Position numbers and translations under genes: made by a program
Notes under the pieces: model-generated
What the model was told of the DNA's origin: nothing
Database searches by the model: none
What the model saw: only the letters and a program-made list of their open reading frames with translations
Shown: piece by piece, positions 50,218 to 59,934 of the stretch
Position numbering within the stretch: the first letter of the stretch is position 1
How the letters are laid out: every line of letters begins with the position of its first letter
Assembly (NCBI RefSeq): GCF_028553885.1
Contig: NZ_CP067169.1
Span: 1,817,501 to 1,881,500 of the forward strand
Length of the DNA stretch: 64,000 nucleotides
Direction of reading: 5' to 3'
DNA from: Paracoccus aestuarii
GTDB taxonomy: Bacteria; Pseudomonadota; Alphaproteobacteria; Rhodobacterales; Rhodobacteraceae

Positions 50218-51047
50218 GCGATCAGGACGCAGTCTTCGGCAATCGCGGCAATCGCGACTGGTCCGTGGTGAACACCAACGGCCGGGGCAGCATCGACGGC
50301 ACCCGCCGGTCCGGTCCCGTGGGCGAGGGTCGCGCGGGCGATCCCTTCCTGATCGGCGAGGCGATGACGGGCGGCTATGGCAGCGGCCCCGACATCCTGC
50401 ATGATTGCACCATCGCGGTCGAACAGGGCCAGATCGCCGTGATCGTGGGCCCGAACGGCGCGGGCAAGTCCACGGCGATGAAGGCGATCTTCGGCATGCT
50501 GCACCTGCGTCAGGGCAGCGTGCGGCTGAACGGCCAGGACATCACCGCCCTGAACCCGCAGGACCGGGTCAAGGCGGGCATGGGATTCGTGCCGCAGGTC
50601 AACAACATCTTCCCGTCCATGACGGTCGAGGAGAACCTGGAGATGGGCGCCTATATCCGCCGCGACGACTTCAAGGCGACGATGGAGCAGGTCTATGAGC
50701 TGTTCCCCGCCGTCGCCGCCAAGCGCCGTCAGGCCGCGGGCGAATTGTCGGGCGGCCAGCGCCAGCAGGTGGCCGTCGGCCGCGCGCTGATGACGCAGCC
50801 GAAGGTCCTGATGCTGGACGAACCCACCGCGGGCGTCAGCCCCATCGTCATGGACGAGCTGTTCGACCGCATCATCGCCATCGCGCGGGGCGGCCTGCCC
50901 GTCCTGATGGTCGAACAGAACGCGCGCCAGGCGATGATGATCGCCGACAAGGCCTATGTGCTGGTGCAGGGCGCGAACGCGCATACCGGCACGGGCAAGG
51001 AACTGATGCAGAATGACGAGGTGCGCCGCACCTTCCTGGGGGGCTGA
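50214..51047 (+). CDS. Branched-chain amino-acid-type ABC transporter, ATP-binding protein (LivF-like) with N-terminal extension
   Basis: This 277-residue ABC ATPase has Walker A VGPNGAGKSTAMKAIFG near residue 80, signature LSGGQRQQVAVGRALM near 180 and Walker B VLMLDEPTAGVSP near 200. The first 48 residues (NRGNRDWSVVNTNGRGSIDG) are extra compared with LivF of E. coli (about 237 residues) and are polar and Gly/Asn-rich. The ATG overlap with livG-like supports this start. It is the partner of the LivG-like ATPase. Confidence 0.9.
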   Translation: MSDQDAVFGNRGNRDWSVVNTNGRGSIDGTRRSGPVGEGRAGDPFLIGEAMTGGYGSGPDILHDCTIAVEQGQIAVIVGPNGAGKSTAMKAIFGMLHLRQGSVRLNGQDITALNPQDRVKAGMGFVPQVNNIFPSMTVEENLEMGAYIRRDDFKATMEQVYELFPAVAAKRRQAAGELSGGQRQQVAVGRALMTQPKVLMLDEPTAGVSPIVMDELFDRIIAIARGGLPVLMVEQNARQAMMIADKAYVLVQGANAHTGTGKELMQNDEVRRTFLGG

Positions 51048-51050
51048 GCC

Positions 51051-52064
51051 ATGGACATCCTGAACGGCCTGGTGGTCTTCCTGAACTTCGTCTTCATTCC
51101 CGCCGCCGCCTATGGCGCGCAGCTGGCGCTCGGGGCGCTTGGGGTCACGCTGATCTATGGGATCCTGCGGTTTTCGAACTTTGCGCATGGCGACACGATG
51201 GCCTTCGGCACGGCCATCGTGATCCTGCTGACCTGGGGGTTGCAGGCGCTCGGCATCTCGATCCAGCCGCTGCCAACCGCGCTGCTGGCGCTGGTCCCGG
51301 CCATCGCGCTGACCGCGCTGCTGGTCCTGGCGACCGACCGGCTGGTCTATCGCTTCTATCGCCGGCAGAAGGCGGCGCCGATCATCCTGGTCATGGCCTC
51401 GGTCGGGGTGATGTTCGTGATGAACGGGCTGACCCGCCTGTTGATCGGCGTGAACGAACAGCGTTTCGACGACGGCGCGCGCTTCATCATCGACGTGCGG
51501 ACCTTCCGCGAGATGACCGGCCTGACCGAGGGGCTGGCGCTGCGGTCCACGCAGGGCCTGACCGTGATCCTGGCCTTCATCACCATGATCGCGCTGTTCT
51601 GGTTTCTGAACCGCACCCGGTCGGGCAAGGCCATGCGCGCCTATTCCGACAACGAGGATCTGGCCCTGCTGTCGGGGATCGACCCCGAACGCGTGGTGCG
51701 GCTGACCTGGATCATCGCGGCGGGGCTGATGGTGATGGCGGGCACGCTCTATGGCCTGGACAAGGCGTTCCGGCCCTTCAACTATTTCCAGATCCTGCTG
51801 CCGATCTTTGCCGCCGCCATCGTGGGGGGCCTGGGCAATCCGATGGGCGCCATCGCGGGCGGCTTTCTGGTCGCCTTTTCCGAGGTCGCGGTCACCTATC
51901 CTTGGGTCCGCGTCGTGGGCTATGTCGCGCCGTGGTATGATCCGGGGCCGGGCAACCTGATGCAGCTGCTGGGCACCGAATACAAATTCGCCGTCAGCTT
52001 CGTAATCCTGATCGTCGTCCTGCTGTTCCGGCCCACCGGCCTGTTCCGCGGCAAGTCGGTCTGA
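51051..52064 (+). CDS. Branched-chain amino-acid-type ABC transporter, permease (LivH-like)
   Basis: This 337-residue inner-membrane permease has about eight hydrophobic segments. LGVTLIYGILRFSNFAHGD near residue 30 is the signature of the LivH family, and AAIVGGLGNPMGAIAGGFLV near 260 is the EAA-like loop that contacts the ATPase. It lies 3 bases after the LivF-like gene and 13 before the LivM-like gene. Confidence 0.92.
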   Translation: MDILNGLVVFLNFVFIPAAAYGAQLALGALGVTLIYGILRFSNFAHGDTMAFGTAIVILLTWGLQALGISIQPLPTALLALVPAIALTALLVLATDRLVYRFYRRQKAAPIILVMASVGVMFVMNGLTRLLIGVNEQRFDDGARFIIDVRTFREMTGLTEGLALRSTQGLTVILAFITMIALFWFLNRTRSGKAMRAYSDNEDLALLSGIDPERVVRLTWIIAAGLMVMAGTLYGLDKAFRPFNYFQILLPIFAAAIVGGLGNPMGAIAGGFLVAFSEVAVTYPWVRVVGYVAPWYDPGPGNLMQLLGTEYKFAVSFVILIVVLLFRPTGLFRGKSV

Positions 52065-52077
52065 GGGAGGGGATATC

Positions 52078-53412
52078 ATGGCAACGAACCGTCAAGCCGC
52101 CACCGCCCACAGCCGCTGGCGCGCGCCGATCTTCTTCGCGATCCTCGCGGTCCTCTTCGTGCTGGAGGGCACGGTCAGGAACTCCATGTTCTCGGGCAGC
52201 TGGAACACCTCGCTGGCGATTTTGAACATGGGGCTGATCTCGGCCATCACCGCGCTTGGGGTGAACATGCAATGGGGTTATGCGGGCCTCTTCAACGTGG
52301 GCGTCGTGGGCTTTCTGGCCATGGGCGCGCTGGCCCCGGTCCTGATATCCCTGCCCCCGGTCGAGGGTGCGTGGGAGGCGGGCATCCCCCGCCTGGCGCT
52401 GGCGCTGCTGGTGGGCCTGGGCACGCTGGCCATGGCGCGGCTGGCTTGGGGCCGCACCCGCAGCGGCATCCTAACGCTGGCCGTGCTGATCGGCGGGTTC
52501 CTGGCCTATCGCTGGCTGTTCGATCCCGCCGTCACCGCGATCGAGGCGAACAACCCCGCCCGTCAGGGCAATATCGGCGGGCTGGGCCTGCCGGTCCTGC
52601 TGTCCTGGGTCGTGGGGGGCGTCTTTGCCGCCGCGGCGGCCTGGGCCATCGGCAAGGTCGCCCTGGGCCTGCGGTCCGATTATCTGGCCATCGCCACCCT
52701 GGGCATCGGCGAGATCATCGTGGCGGTGCTGCGTAACGAGGAATGGCTGGCCCGCGGGGTGATGAACATCACCTCGATCCCCCGCCCCGTCGCCTACGAG
52801 ATCGAGCTGCAGCGCAACCTGGACTTCGTCGAGGCCGCGTCCCGGTGGGGCTTCGGCGCGGCCGAGGCTTCGGGGATCTGGGTCAAGCTGTCCTACATGT
52901 CGCTGTTCCTCGTGGTCCTGCTGGTCATCATCCTGCTGGCCGAACTGGCGCTGAAATCGCCTTGGGGCCGCATGATGCGCGCCATCCGCGACAACGAGAC
53001 CGCGGCCGAGGCGATGGGCAAGGACGTCACCCGCCGCCACCTGCAGGTCTTCATCCTAGGTTCCGCCGTGATCGGGGTCGCGGGGGCGATGATGGTGACG
53101 CTGGACGGGCTGCTGGCGCCGACCAGCTACAACCCCTTGCGCTATACCTTCCTGATCTGGGTCATGGTGATCGTGGGCGGGTCGGGCAACAACTGGGGGG
53201 CGGTGCTGGGATCGGTGACGATCTGGTTCCTGTGGATCAAGGCCGAGGTCTGGGGCCCCGCCCTGATCGCCGCCATGACCAGCCCGATGGCGGACGGCCC
53301 GATCAAGGCGCATCTGCTGGACAGCTCGCCCCATATGCGCTTCATCGCGATGGGGGCGGTGCTGCTCCTGGTGCTGCGCTTCGCGCCGCGGGGTCTGCTA
53401 CCCGAGAAATAG
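52078..53412 (+). CDS. Branched-chain amino-acid-type ABC transporter, permease (LivM-like)
   Basis: This 444-residue permease is longer than LivM of many species because of extra loops, for example around residues 100-170 and 235-265. ITALGVNMQWGYAGLFNVGVVGF near residue 60 and AIATLGIGEIIVAVLRNEEW near 203 are typical; RAIRDNETAAEAMGKDVTRR near 302 is the ATPase-contact loop. It ends the transporter operon, and the convergent CAP-domain gene ends 3 bases later. Confidence 0.92.
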   Translation: MATNRQAATAHSRWRAPIFFAILAVLFVLEGTVRNSMFSGSWNTSLAILNMGLISAITALGVNMQWGYAGLFNVGVVGFLAMGALAPVLISLPPVEGAWEAGIPRLALALLVGLGTLAMARLAWGRTRSGILTLAVLIGGFLAYRWLFDPAVTAIEANNPARQGNIGGLGLPVLLSWVVGGVFAAAAAWAIGKVALGLRSDYLAIATLGIGEIIVAVLRNEEWLARGVMNITSIPRPVAYEIELQRNLDFVEAASRWGFGAAEASGIWVKLSYMSLFLVVLLVIILLAELALKSPWGRMMRAIRDNETAAEAMGKDVTRRHLQVFILGSAVIGVAGAMMVTLDGLLAPTSYNPLRYTFLIWVMVIVGGSGNNWGAVLGSVTIWFLWIKAEVWGPALIAAMTSPMADGPIKAHLLDSSPHMRFIAMGAVLLLVLRFAPRGLLPEK

Positions 53413-53415
53413 GGC

Positions 53416-53931
53416 TCAGCGGCAGTTGTTCCCCAGCACGGTGCTGTGCCACAACCGGCCATCGGCACCGCGCGCCACGCCGCTGCCGATCTGATAGCTC
53501 AGCTGGCCCAGCACCTGTTCGCGCTGCGGCCCCGGCACCAGCCAGGCACCGACCACCGCCTCGGGGCCGGCGCCGGTGCCGACCAGCTGGACCACCCCGC
53601 AGGTCGGATAGCCGACGGACCGCGCCCGATCGACCACGTTCGATCCGTTGGACCCCGCGACATCGGCCCGCCCCGTGCGGGCCATGTCGCAGGCATGGGC
53701 CAGCGCGATCCGGTCCAACCGCGCATCCGTGGCCAGGTCGCGCTTGCCCTCGGCCAGGCGGGCCGCGTTCACCGATTGCGACAGGCGCATCCCGGCCTGT
53801 TCGTCGCCCCGGCATTCCGTGGCCAGCGCCTGTTCGACCGGCGGCGTGGGCGCGGTCATCGCGGGGATGGTGACGCCTTGGCAGGCGGTCAGGGCGAACA
53901 GGCTGGCGGCGGCAAGGGCGGGACGGACCAT
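53416..53931 (-). CDS. CAP/SCP-domain lipoprotein
   Basis: This 171-residue protein has a lipoprotein signal ([16 protein letters not shown], Cys near residue 17). The body carries [33 protein letters not shown], the CAP-domain start, but the histidines and the C-terminal part are shorter and less regular than in YkwD-type proteins. The four cysteines in the mature part may pair. Function is unknown. It lies between the transporter operon and the divergent guaA. Confidence 0.75.
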   Translation of the reverse strand: MVRPALAAASLFALTACQGVTIPAMTAPTPPVEQALATECRGDEQAGMRLSQSVNAARLAEGKRDLATDARLDRIALAHACDMARTGRADVAGSNGSNVVDRARSVGYPTCGVVQLVGTGAGPEAVVGAWLVPGPQREQVLGQLSYQIGSGVARGADGRLWHSTVLGNNCR

Positions 53932-54031
53932 GGCGGAACCTCGTGACTGGGATTGCCCCGGAACGTCCGATCGGGGCCGCGGGTCCGCGAAACCCTTGCG
54001 CGGGTCCGAAACCGCGCTTAAAGCGCAGGGC

Positions 54032-55591
54032 ATGACCCAGCACCAGCGCCTTCTGATCATCGACTTCGGCAGCCAGGTGACGCAGCTGATCGCGCGTCGC
54101 CTGCGGGAACTGAACGTCTATTGCGAAATCCACCCGTTCAACACGCTGACCGACCAGATCCTGCGGGACATGGCCCCCAAGGCCATCATCCTGTCGGGCG
54201 GTCCGGCCAGCGTCACGGACGATGCCAGCCCCCGCGCGCCCCAGGCCGTGTTCGAGATGGGCGTCCCCGTCTTCGGCATCTGCTATGGCCAGCAGGTCAT
54301 GATGGCCCAGCTGGGCGGCGCGGTCGAGGCGGGCCACCATGCCGAATACGGCCGCGCCTTCATCGCCCCCGCCCCCGGCCACAAGGGCGACGGCATCTTC
54401 GCGGGCCTCTTCGCCACTGGCCGCGAGGAGGTCTGGATGAGCCATGGCGACCGCGTCACGCGGCTGGCCCCCGGCTTCGAGGTGATCGGCACCTCGCCCA
54501 ACGCGCCCATCGCGATGATCGCCGACGAATCGCGCCAGTTCTACGGCGTCCAGTTCCACCCGGAGGTGCATCACACCCCGAACGGCCGCACCATGCTGGA
54601 GAACTTCGTCCGGCTGGCGGGCTTCACCGGCGACTGGACCATGGCCTCCTACAAAGACGAAGCGATCCGCAAGATCCGCGAGCAGGTGGGCGACCGCAAG
54701 GTCATCTGCGGCCTGTCGGGCGGGGTCGACAGCTCGGTCGCCGCGGTGCTGATCCACGAGGCGATCGGCGATCAGCTGACCTGCGTCTTCGTCGATCACG
54801 GCCTTCTGCGCCTGAACGAGGGCGAGGATGTCGTGAAGATGTTCCGCGACAATTACAACATCCCGCTGATCCACGCGAACGAAAGCGACCTGTTCCTGGG
54901 CGCGCTGGAGGGCGTCAGCGACCCCGAGGTCAAGCGCAAGACCATCGGCCGGCTGTTCGTCGACGTGTTCCAGAAATACGCAAGCCAGATCGAGGGCGCG
55001 GATTTCCTGGCGCAAGGCACGCTCTATCCCGACGTGATCGAAAGCGTCAGCTTCTCGGGTGGCCCCTCGGTCACGATCAAGTCGCACCACAACGTGGGCG
55101 GCCTGCCCGAGAAGATGGGCCTGAAGCTGGTGGAGCCGCTGCGCGAGCTGTTCAAGGACGAGGTCCGCGAACTGGGCCGCGAACTGGGCCTGCCCGAAAG
55201 CTTCATCGGCCGCCACCCCTTCCCCGGCCCGGGCCTGGCCATCCGCTGCCCCGGAGAGATCACCCGCGAAAAGCTGGAGATCCTGCGCAAGGCCGATGCG
55301 GTCTTCATCGACCAGATCCGCAAGCATGGTCTCTACGACGAGATCTGGCAGGCCTTCGTGGCGATCCTGCCCGTCCGCACCGTGGGCGTGATGGGCGACG
55401 GGCGGACCTATGATTTCGCCTGCGCGCTCAGGGCGGTGACCTCGGTCGACGGGATGACGGCGGATTACTTTCCCTTCACCCATGATTTCCTGGGCGAGAC
55501 CGCGACGCGGATCATCAACGAGGTCAAGGGCATCAACCGCTGCACCTATGACATCACCTCCAAGCCTCCGGGCACGATCGAATGGGAATGA
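54032..55591 (+). CDS. guaA: GMP synthase (glutamine-hydrolysing)
   Basis: This 519-residue enzyme converts XMP to GMP. The glutamine amidotransferase half has the nucleophile in [11 protein letters not shown] (near residue 87) and the His/Glu in [11 protein letters not shown] (near 173). The ATP-pyrophosphatase half has [15 protein letters not shown] near 230; the dimerisation domain ends KPPGTIEWE. The start [15 protein letters not shown] fits the family. A possible terminator follows at 55607. Confidence 0.98.
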   Translation: MTQHQRLLIIDFGSQVTQLIARRLRELNVYCEIHPFNTLTDQILRDMAPKAIILSGGPASVTDDASPRAPQAVFEMGVPVFGICYGQQVMMAQLGGAVEAGHHAEYGRAFIAPAPGHKGDGIFAGLFATGREEVWMSHGDRVTRLAPGFEVIGTSPNAPIAMIADESRQFYGVQFHPEVHHTPNGRTMLENFVRLAGFTGDWTMASYKDEAIRKIREQVGDRKVICGLSGGVDSSVAAVLIHEAIGDQLTCVFVDHGLLRLNEGEDVVKMFRDNYNIPLIHANESDLFLGALEGVSDPEVKRKTIGRLFVDVFQKYASQIEGADFLAQGTLYPDVIESVSFSGGPSVTIKSHHNVGGLPEKMGLKLVEPLRELFKDEVRELGRELGLPESFIGRHPFPGPGLAIRCPGEITREKLEILRKADAVFIDQIRKHGLYDEIWQAFVAILPVRTVGVMGDGRTYDFACALRAVTSVDGMTADYFPFTHDFLGETATRIINEVKGINRCTYDITSKPPGTIEWE

Positions 55592-55606
55592 TGTCGCAGT
55601 GACGGA

Positions 55607-55632
55607 ACGCGCGGGCCATCCCGCGCGTCCTG
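55607..55632 (+). terminator. Probable terminator after guaA
   Basis: ACGCGCGGG at 55607-55615 pairs exactly with CCCGCGCGT at 55620-55628 around a 4-base loop; CCTGTCGTTTTC follows. The T-run is short and starts a few bases after the stem. It ends about 20 bases before the photolyase start, so part of it may lie in that gene's leader. Confidence 0.6.
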
Positions 55633-55651
55633 TCGTTTTCGGGGGGTGCCG

Positions 55652-57175
55652 ATGCCGCGTCTGATCCTGGTCCTGGGCGACCAGCTGTCCCATGACATCG
55701 CCGCCCTGCGCGAGGCCGAACCCGGCGACATCATCGTCATGGCCGAGGTGATGGACGAGGCCAGCTATGTCCGCCACCATCCCCAGAAGATCGCCTTCCT
55801 CTTCGCCGCGATGCGCAAATTCGCGGCCGAGCTGCGCGGCAAGGGCCTGACGGTCGCCTACAGCACGCTGGACGACCCCGAGAACAGCCAGAAGATCGGG
55901 GGCGAATTGCTGCGCCGGGCCGCCGAACACGGCGCCTCCGAGGTGATCGCGACCGAGCCGGGCGAATGGCGGCTGATCACCATCCTGACCTATCTGCCGA
56001 TCACCGTCCATCAGCGCCCCGACGACCGGTTCCTGTCCAGCCATGCCGAATTCGCGGCCTGGGCCGAGGGCCGCAAGGAATTGCGGATGGAGTGGTTCTA
56101 TCGCGAGATGCGCCGCAAGACCGGCCTTCTGATGGATGGCGACACCCCCGAGGGCGGCCAGTGGAACTATGACCACGACAACCGCAAGCCCGCCCGTGCC
56201 GACCTCCTGCGCCAAGGCCCGCCGCGGTTCGAGCCCGATGCGGTGACCGCCGAGGTGCTGGACCTGGTCGAGGCGCGCTTTCCCGACAATTTCGGCCGCC
56301 TGCGCCCGTTCTCCTATGCCACCGACCGCAAGGGCGCGCTGAAGGTGCTGCGCCATTTCATCGACCATTCGCTGGACGAATTCGGCCCCTATCAGGATGC
56401 GATGCTGCAGGACGATCCGTTCCTGCACCACTCGATCCTGTCGCCCTATATCAATGCGGGCCTGCTGTCCCCGCGCGAGGTCTGCGAGGCCGTGGCCCGC
56501 GCCTATGCCGACGGCAAGGTGCGGCTGAATTCGGCCGAGGGCTATATCCGCCAGATCCTGGGCTGGCGCGAATACATGCGCGGGATCTATTTCCTCGAAG
56601 GGCCGGATTACACGTCGCGCAACGTGCTGGGCCATGACCGCGATCTGCCGCCGCTTTATTGGGGCGGGAAGACGCGGATGAACTGCCTGGCGCAGGCGGT
56701 GGGGCAGACGCGCGACCATGCCTATGCCCATCACATCCAGCGCCTGATGATCACCGGCAATTTCGCCCTGCTGGCCGGCTGCGATCCGCATCAGGTCCAT
56801 GAATGGTATCTGGAGGTCTATGTCGACGCGTATGAATGGGTCGAGGCCCCGAACGTCATCGGGATGAGCCAATTCGCCGATGGCGGCGTGGTGGGCAGCA
56901 AGCCCTATGTCAGTTCCGGCAATTACATCAACAAGATGTCGGATTACTGCAAGCATTGCAGCTACAAGGTCTCGGCCAAGACGGGCAAGGACGCCTGCCC
57001 GTTCAACCTGCTCTATTGGGATTTCCTGGCCCGGCACCGCGAGCGGTTCGAGGGCAATCCCCGCATCGGCCGGATCTATGGGACATGGGACCGGATGGAT
57101 GCGGACCGCCGCAAGACCATCCGAACTGAGGCTGCGGATTTCCTCAGGACGCTGGACGCGGGCGATCCGGTCTGA
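55652..57175 (+). CDS. Iron-sulfur bacterial photolyase/cryptochrome ((6-4) photolyase-like, PhrB/CryB class)
   Basis: This 507-residue FAD protein belongs to the FeS-BCP branch, which repairs (6-4) UV photoproducts or senses light. PRLILVLGDQLSHD opens the antenna domain. Cysteines at residues 345 (MNCLAQAV), 433 and 436 (YCKHC) and 449 (KDACPF) match, with the same spacing, the four [4Fe-4S] ligands I recall for Agrobacterium PhrB. The FAD region includes GWREYMRGIYF and ITGNFALLAGCDPHQVHEWY. The ATG at 55652 is preferred to a GTG two codons earlier. It is downstream of guaA. Confidence 0.92.
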   Translation: MPRLILVLGDQLSHDIAALREAEPGDIIVMAEVMDEASYVRHHPQKIAFLFAAMRKFAAELRGKGLTVAYSTLDDPENSQKIGGELLRRAAEHGASEVIATEPGEWRLITILTYLPITVHQRPDDRFLSSHAEFAAWAEGRKELRMEWFYREMRRKTGLLMDGDTPEGGQWNYDHDNRKPARADLLRQGPPRFEPDAVTAEVLDLVEARFPDNFGRLRPFSYATDRKGALKVLRHFIDHSLDEFGPYQDAMLQDDPFLHHSILSPYINAGLLSPREVCEAVARAYADGKVRLNSAEGYIRQILGWREYMRGIYFLEGPDYTSRNVLGHDRDLPPLYWGGKTRMNCLAQAVGQTRDHAYAHHIQRLMITGNFALLAGCDPHQVHEWYLEVYVDAYEWVEAPNVIGMSQFADGGVVGSKPYVSSGNYINKMSDYCKHCSYKVSAKTGKDACPFNLLYWDFLARHRERFEGNPRIGRIYGTWDRMDADRRKTIRTEAADFLRTLDAGDPV

Positions 57176-57232
57176 CGGCTTGACGGCGCGCCTGCGCCCG
57201 GCCACGATCCGCGCGAAGCGGAGGGACATGGC

Positions 57233-58030
57233 ATGGATTGCGCCTGCGGACATCATCATGACGGCGCGGCGCGCGACCTGACGGGCCGCGATCTGGGGTT
57301 GATGCCCGCACCCGTCGCGCTGCACGGGCGGCTGATCTGTCGCGACATGGGCCAGATGGCCACCGCGCTGTCGCTGCTGCCCGATCACGTGGCGGCCAGT
57401 CGGGCCGAGCCGGGCTGCCTGCATTTCCAGATCGACCAATCCGACGATCCGATGGTCTGGACCCTGTCCGAGCTCTTCGCCGACGATGCGGCCTTTGCCG
57501 CCCATCAGGCTCGCAGCGCGGACAGCCCCTGGGGCCGGGACAGCCGCGACATGGGCCGTGATTTCCACCGTTACGCCGCCCCCCTGCGCCTGCGCCCCGA
57601 GGCGCGGGCCGACCTGCCCGGGCTGGACGCCCTGCTGCGCGCGGCCTTCGGCGGCAACGCCGAGGCGCAACTGCTGCGCGATCTGCGGCAGGCGGGCGAT
57701 CTGGCGGCATCACTGGTGGCCCATGCCGACGGGGTGCCTGTGGGCCATGCCGCCCTGTCGCCCTTGGCGGCCGAACGCCCCGCTCTGGCCTTGGCGCCCG
57801 TGGCCGTCCATCCCGCGCTGCAGGGCCGGGGCATCGGGTCGGCGCTGGTCCGCGCCGCGTTGCAAGCTGCGGGCGATCATGCGGTCGTGGTGCTGGGCGA
57901 TCCGGCCTTCTATGCCCGGTTCGGGTTCCGGCCCGCGGATCTGGCCTCGCCCTGGCCGGGGCTGATGATCCGGGGCGACCTGCCGGCGGGCAGCGCCGTC
58001 GCCCATGCCCCGGCCTTCGCGGGGGCGTGA
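57233..58030 (+). CDS. Fusion of ABM (quinol monooxygenase-like) domain and GNAT acetyltransferase
   Basis: This 265-residue protein has three parts. Residues 1-12 (MDCACGHHHDGA) are Cys/His-rich and could bind a metal. Residues 28-115 (VALHGRLICRDMGQMATAL, RAEPGCLHFQIDQSDDP) match the antibiotic-biosynthesis monooxygenase fold. Residues 118-260 (RPEARADLPGLDALLRAAFGG, VHPALQGRGIGSALVRAAL) match a GNAT acetyltransferase, with the acetyl-CoA loop QGRGIGSALV. Substrates are unknown. It sits between the photolyase and M3 peptidase genes with 57- and 67-base gaps, so it may be expressed alone. Confidence 0.82.
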   Translation: MDCACGHHHDGAARDLTGRDLGLMPAPVALHGRLICRDMGQMATALSLLPDHVAASRAEPGCLHFQIDQSDDPMVWTLSELFADDAAFAAHQARSADSPWGRDSRDMGRDFHRYAAPLRLRPEARADLPGLDALLRAAFGGNAEAQLLRDLRQAGDLAASLVAHADGVPVGHAALSPLAAERPALALAPVAVHPALQGRGIGSALVRAALQAAGDHAVVVLGDPAFYARFGFRPADLASPWPGLMIRGDLPAGSAVAHAPAFAGA

Positions 58031-58097
58031 CGCCCTTGCACCCCGCGCGGCCAGGGTCCACATCAGGACCTGGCAAGACATACGGAAAGGATACAGC

Positions 58098-59909
58098 ATG
58101 GCAGGCATGGTCTTCGACGCGGCGGAACCGGCAAAGGGCGAATTCGGGACCCTGCCCGAATGGGACCTGACGGACCTCTATCCCGCGCCGGACAGCCCGG
58201 AACTGGCCGCCGACCTTGCCGCGCTGGAAACCCGCACCGCCAGCTTTGCCCAGGCCTATCAGGGCCGCCTGGCCGATCTGGCCCCGGCCGAGATGCTGGA
58301 CTGCATCATCGCCTATGAGGCGATCGAGACCCTGTCGGGCCGCATCATGTCCTATGTCGGGCTGCGCTATTACCAGAACACCACCGATCCGCAGCGCGCC
58401 AAGATGCTGGGGGATTACCAAGCCAGGCTGACCGACATGACCACGCCGCTGGTCTTCTTCAGCCTGGAGTTCAACCGCATCCCCGACGCCACCTACGAGG
58501 CCGTCTTCACCGCCCCCGAGGGCCCGGCCCGCTACAAGCCCGCCTTCGACCGGCTGCGCGCGATGCGCCCGCACCAGCTGTCGGATGAGCTGGAACAGTT
58601 CCTGCACGACGCCTCGGTCGTGGGGGCCGCCGCGTGGAATCGCCTCTTTGACGAGACGATGGCCGGCCTGACCTTCGAAGTCGAGGGCGAGACCTTGGGC
58701 CTGGAGGCGACGCTGAACCTCTTGACCGACCATGACCGCGTGCGGCGCGAGGCGGGGGCCCGCGCGCTGGTCGCGGTCTTCCAGCAGAATGTGGGTCTGT
58801 TCACGCGCATCCACAACACGCTGGCCAAGGAAAAGGCCATCGAGGACAAATGGCGCAAGATGCCCAGCCCCCAGCATGCGCGCCACCTGTCCAACCATGT
58901 CGAACCCGAGGTGGTCGAGGCCCTGCGCAACGCCGTCACCGCCGCCTATCCGCGCCTGTCGCATCGCTATTATGCGCTGAAGGCGAAATGGCTGGGGCTG
59001 GACAAGCTGCAGGTCTGGGACCGCAACGCCCCCCTGCCCACGGAAACCCCGCGCCTGATCGACTGGCCCGAGGCGCAGGCCACTGTGCTGGACGCCTATG
59101 CCGGTTTCTCGCCCGCGCTGGCCGAATTGGCGCAGCCCTTCTTCGACAAGGGCTGGATCGATGCGGGCGTCAAGCCGGGCAAGGCGCCCGGCGCCTTTGC
59201 CCATCCCACGGTGACCACGGTCCATCCCTATATCCTGCTGAACTATCTGGGCAAACCGCGCGACGTGATGACCTTGGCGCATGAGCTGGGCCACGGTGTC
59301 CACCAGCGCCTGGCCGCCGGTCAGGGCGAGATGCTGTCATCCACCCCCCTGACCTTGGCCGAGACCGCGTCGGTCTTCGGCGAGATGCTGACCTTCCGCG
59401 CGCTGCTGGCCAAGACCACCGATCCCGCCCAGAAGAAGGCCCTGCTGGCCGGCAAGGTCGAGGACATGATCAACACGGTCGTCCGCCAGATCGCGTTTTA
59501 TGATTTCGAATGCCGCCTGCATGCCGCCCGCGCCGAGGGCGAACTGACCGCCGACGACATCAACGCGATCTGGATGGCGGTCCAGCATGAAAGCCTGGGC
59601 CCGGTCTTCGAGTTCATGCCCGGCTACGAGACCTTCTGGACCTATGTGCCGCATTTCGTGCATTCGCCCTTCTACGTCTATGCCTATGCCTTCGGCGACG
59701 GGCTGGTGAACGCGCTCTATGCCGCCTATGAGGACGGGCTGCCCGATTTCCAGACCAAGTATTTCGAGATGCTGAAGGCCGGCGGCTCCAAGCATCATGG
59801 CGAATTGCTGGCGCCCTTCGGGCTGGATGCGTCCGACCCGGCCTTCTGGGACAAGGGCCTGTCGATGATCGAGGGGCTGATCGACCAGCTGGAAGCCTTA
59901 AAGGGCTGA
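58098..59909 (+). CDS. M3 family oligoendopeptidase (PepF-like)
   Basis: This 603-residue zinc metallopeptidase cleaves short peptides in the cytoplasm. The zinc motif is LAHELGHGVHQRL near residue 395, with the third ligand in SVFGEMLTFRALL near 425. FGTLPEWDLTDLYPAPDSPE at residues 14-33 is the usual PepF start. Length is typical. The AAAGGA site a few bases before the ATG fits. The M19 dipeptidase gene follows after 25 bases, so the two may act together in peptide breakdown. Confidence 0.94.
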   Translation: MAGMVFDAAEPAKGEFGTLPEWDLTDLYPAPDSPELAADLAALETRTASFAQAYQGRLADLAPAEMLDCIIAYEAIETLSGRIMSYVGLRYYQNTTDPQRAKMLGDYQARLTDMTTPLVFFSLEFNRIPDATYEAVFTAPEGPARYKPAFDRLRAMRPHQLSDELEQFLHDASVVGAAAWNRLFDETMAGLTFEVEGETLGLEATLNLLTDHDRVRREAGARALVAVFQQNVGLFTRIHNTLAKEKAIEDKWRKMPSPQHARHLSNHVEPEVVEALRNAVTAAYPRLSHRYYALKAKWLGLDKLQVWDRNAPLPTETPRLIDWPEAQATVLDAYAGFSPALAELAQPFFDKGWIDAGVKPGKAPGAFAHPTVTTVHPYILLNYLGKPRDVMTLAHELGHGVHQRLAAGQGEMLSSTPLTLAETASVFGEMLTFRALLAKTTDPAQKKALLAGKVEDMINTVVRQIAFYDFECRLHAARAEGELTADDINAIWMAVQHESLGPVFEFMPGYETFWTYVPHFVHSPFYVYAYAFGDGLVNALYAAYEDGLPDFQTKYFEMLKAGGSKHHGELLAPFGLDASDPAFWDKGLSMIEGLIDQLEALKG

Positions 59910-59934
59910 GCCTGCGGGCCGCGGGGGGAATGCG

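Noticed and set aside
53342..57670. Minus-strand open frame of about 1,440 codons
   Set aside because: It lies antisense to guaA and the photolyase gene, whose motifs are intact; the antisense translation is His/Gln/Arg-rich with no domain and is an effect of high GC3.
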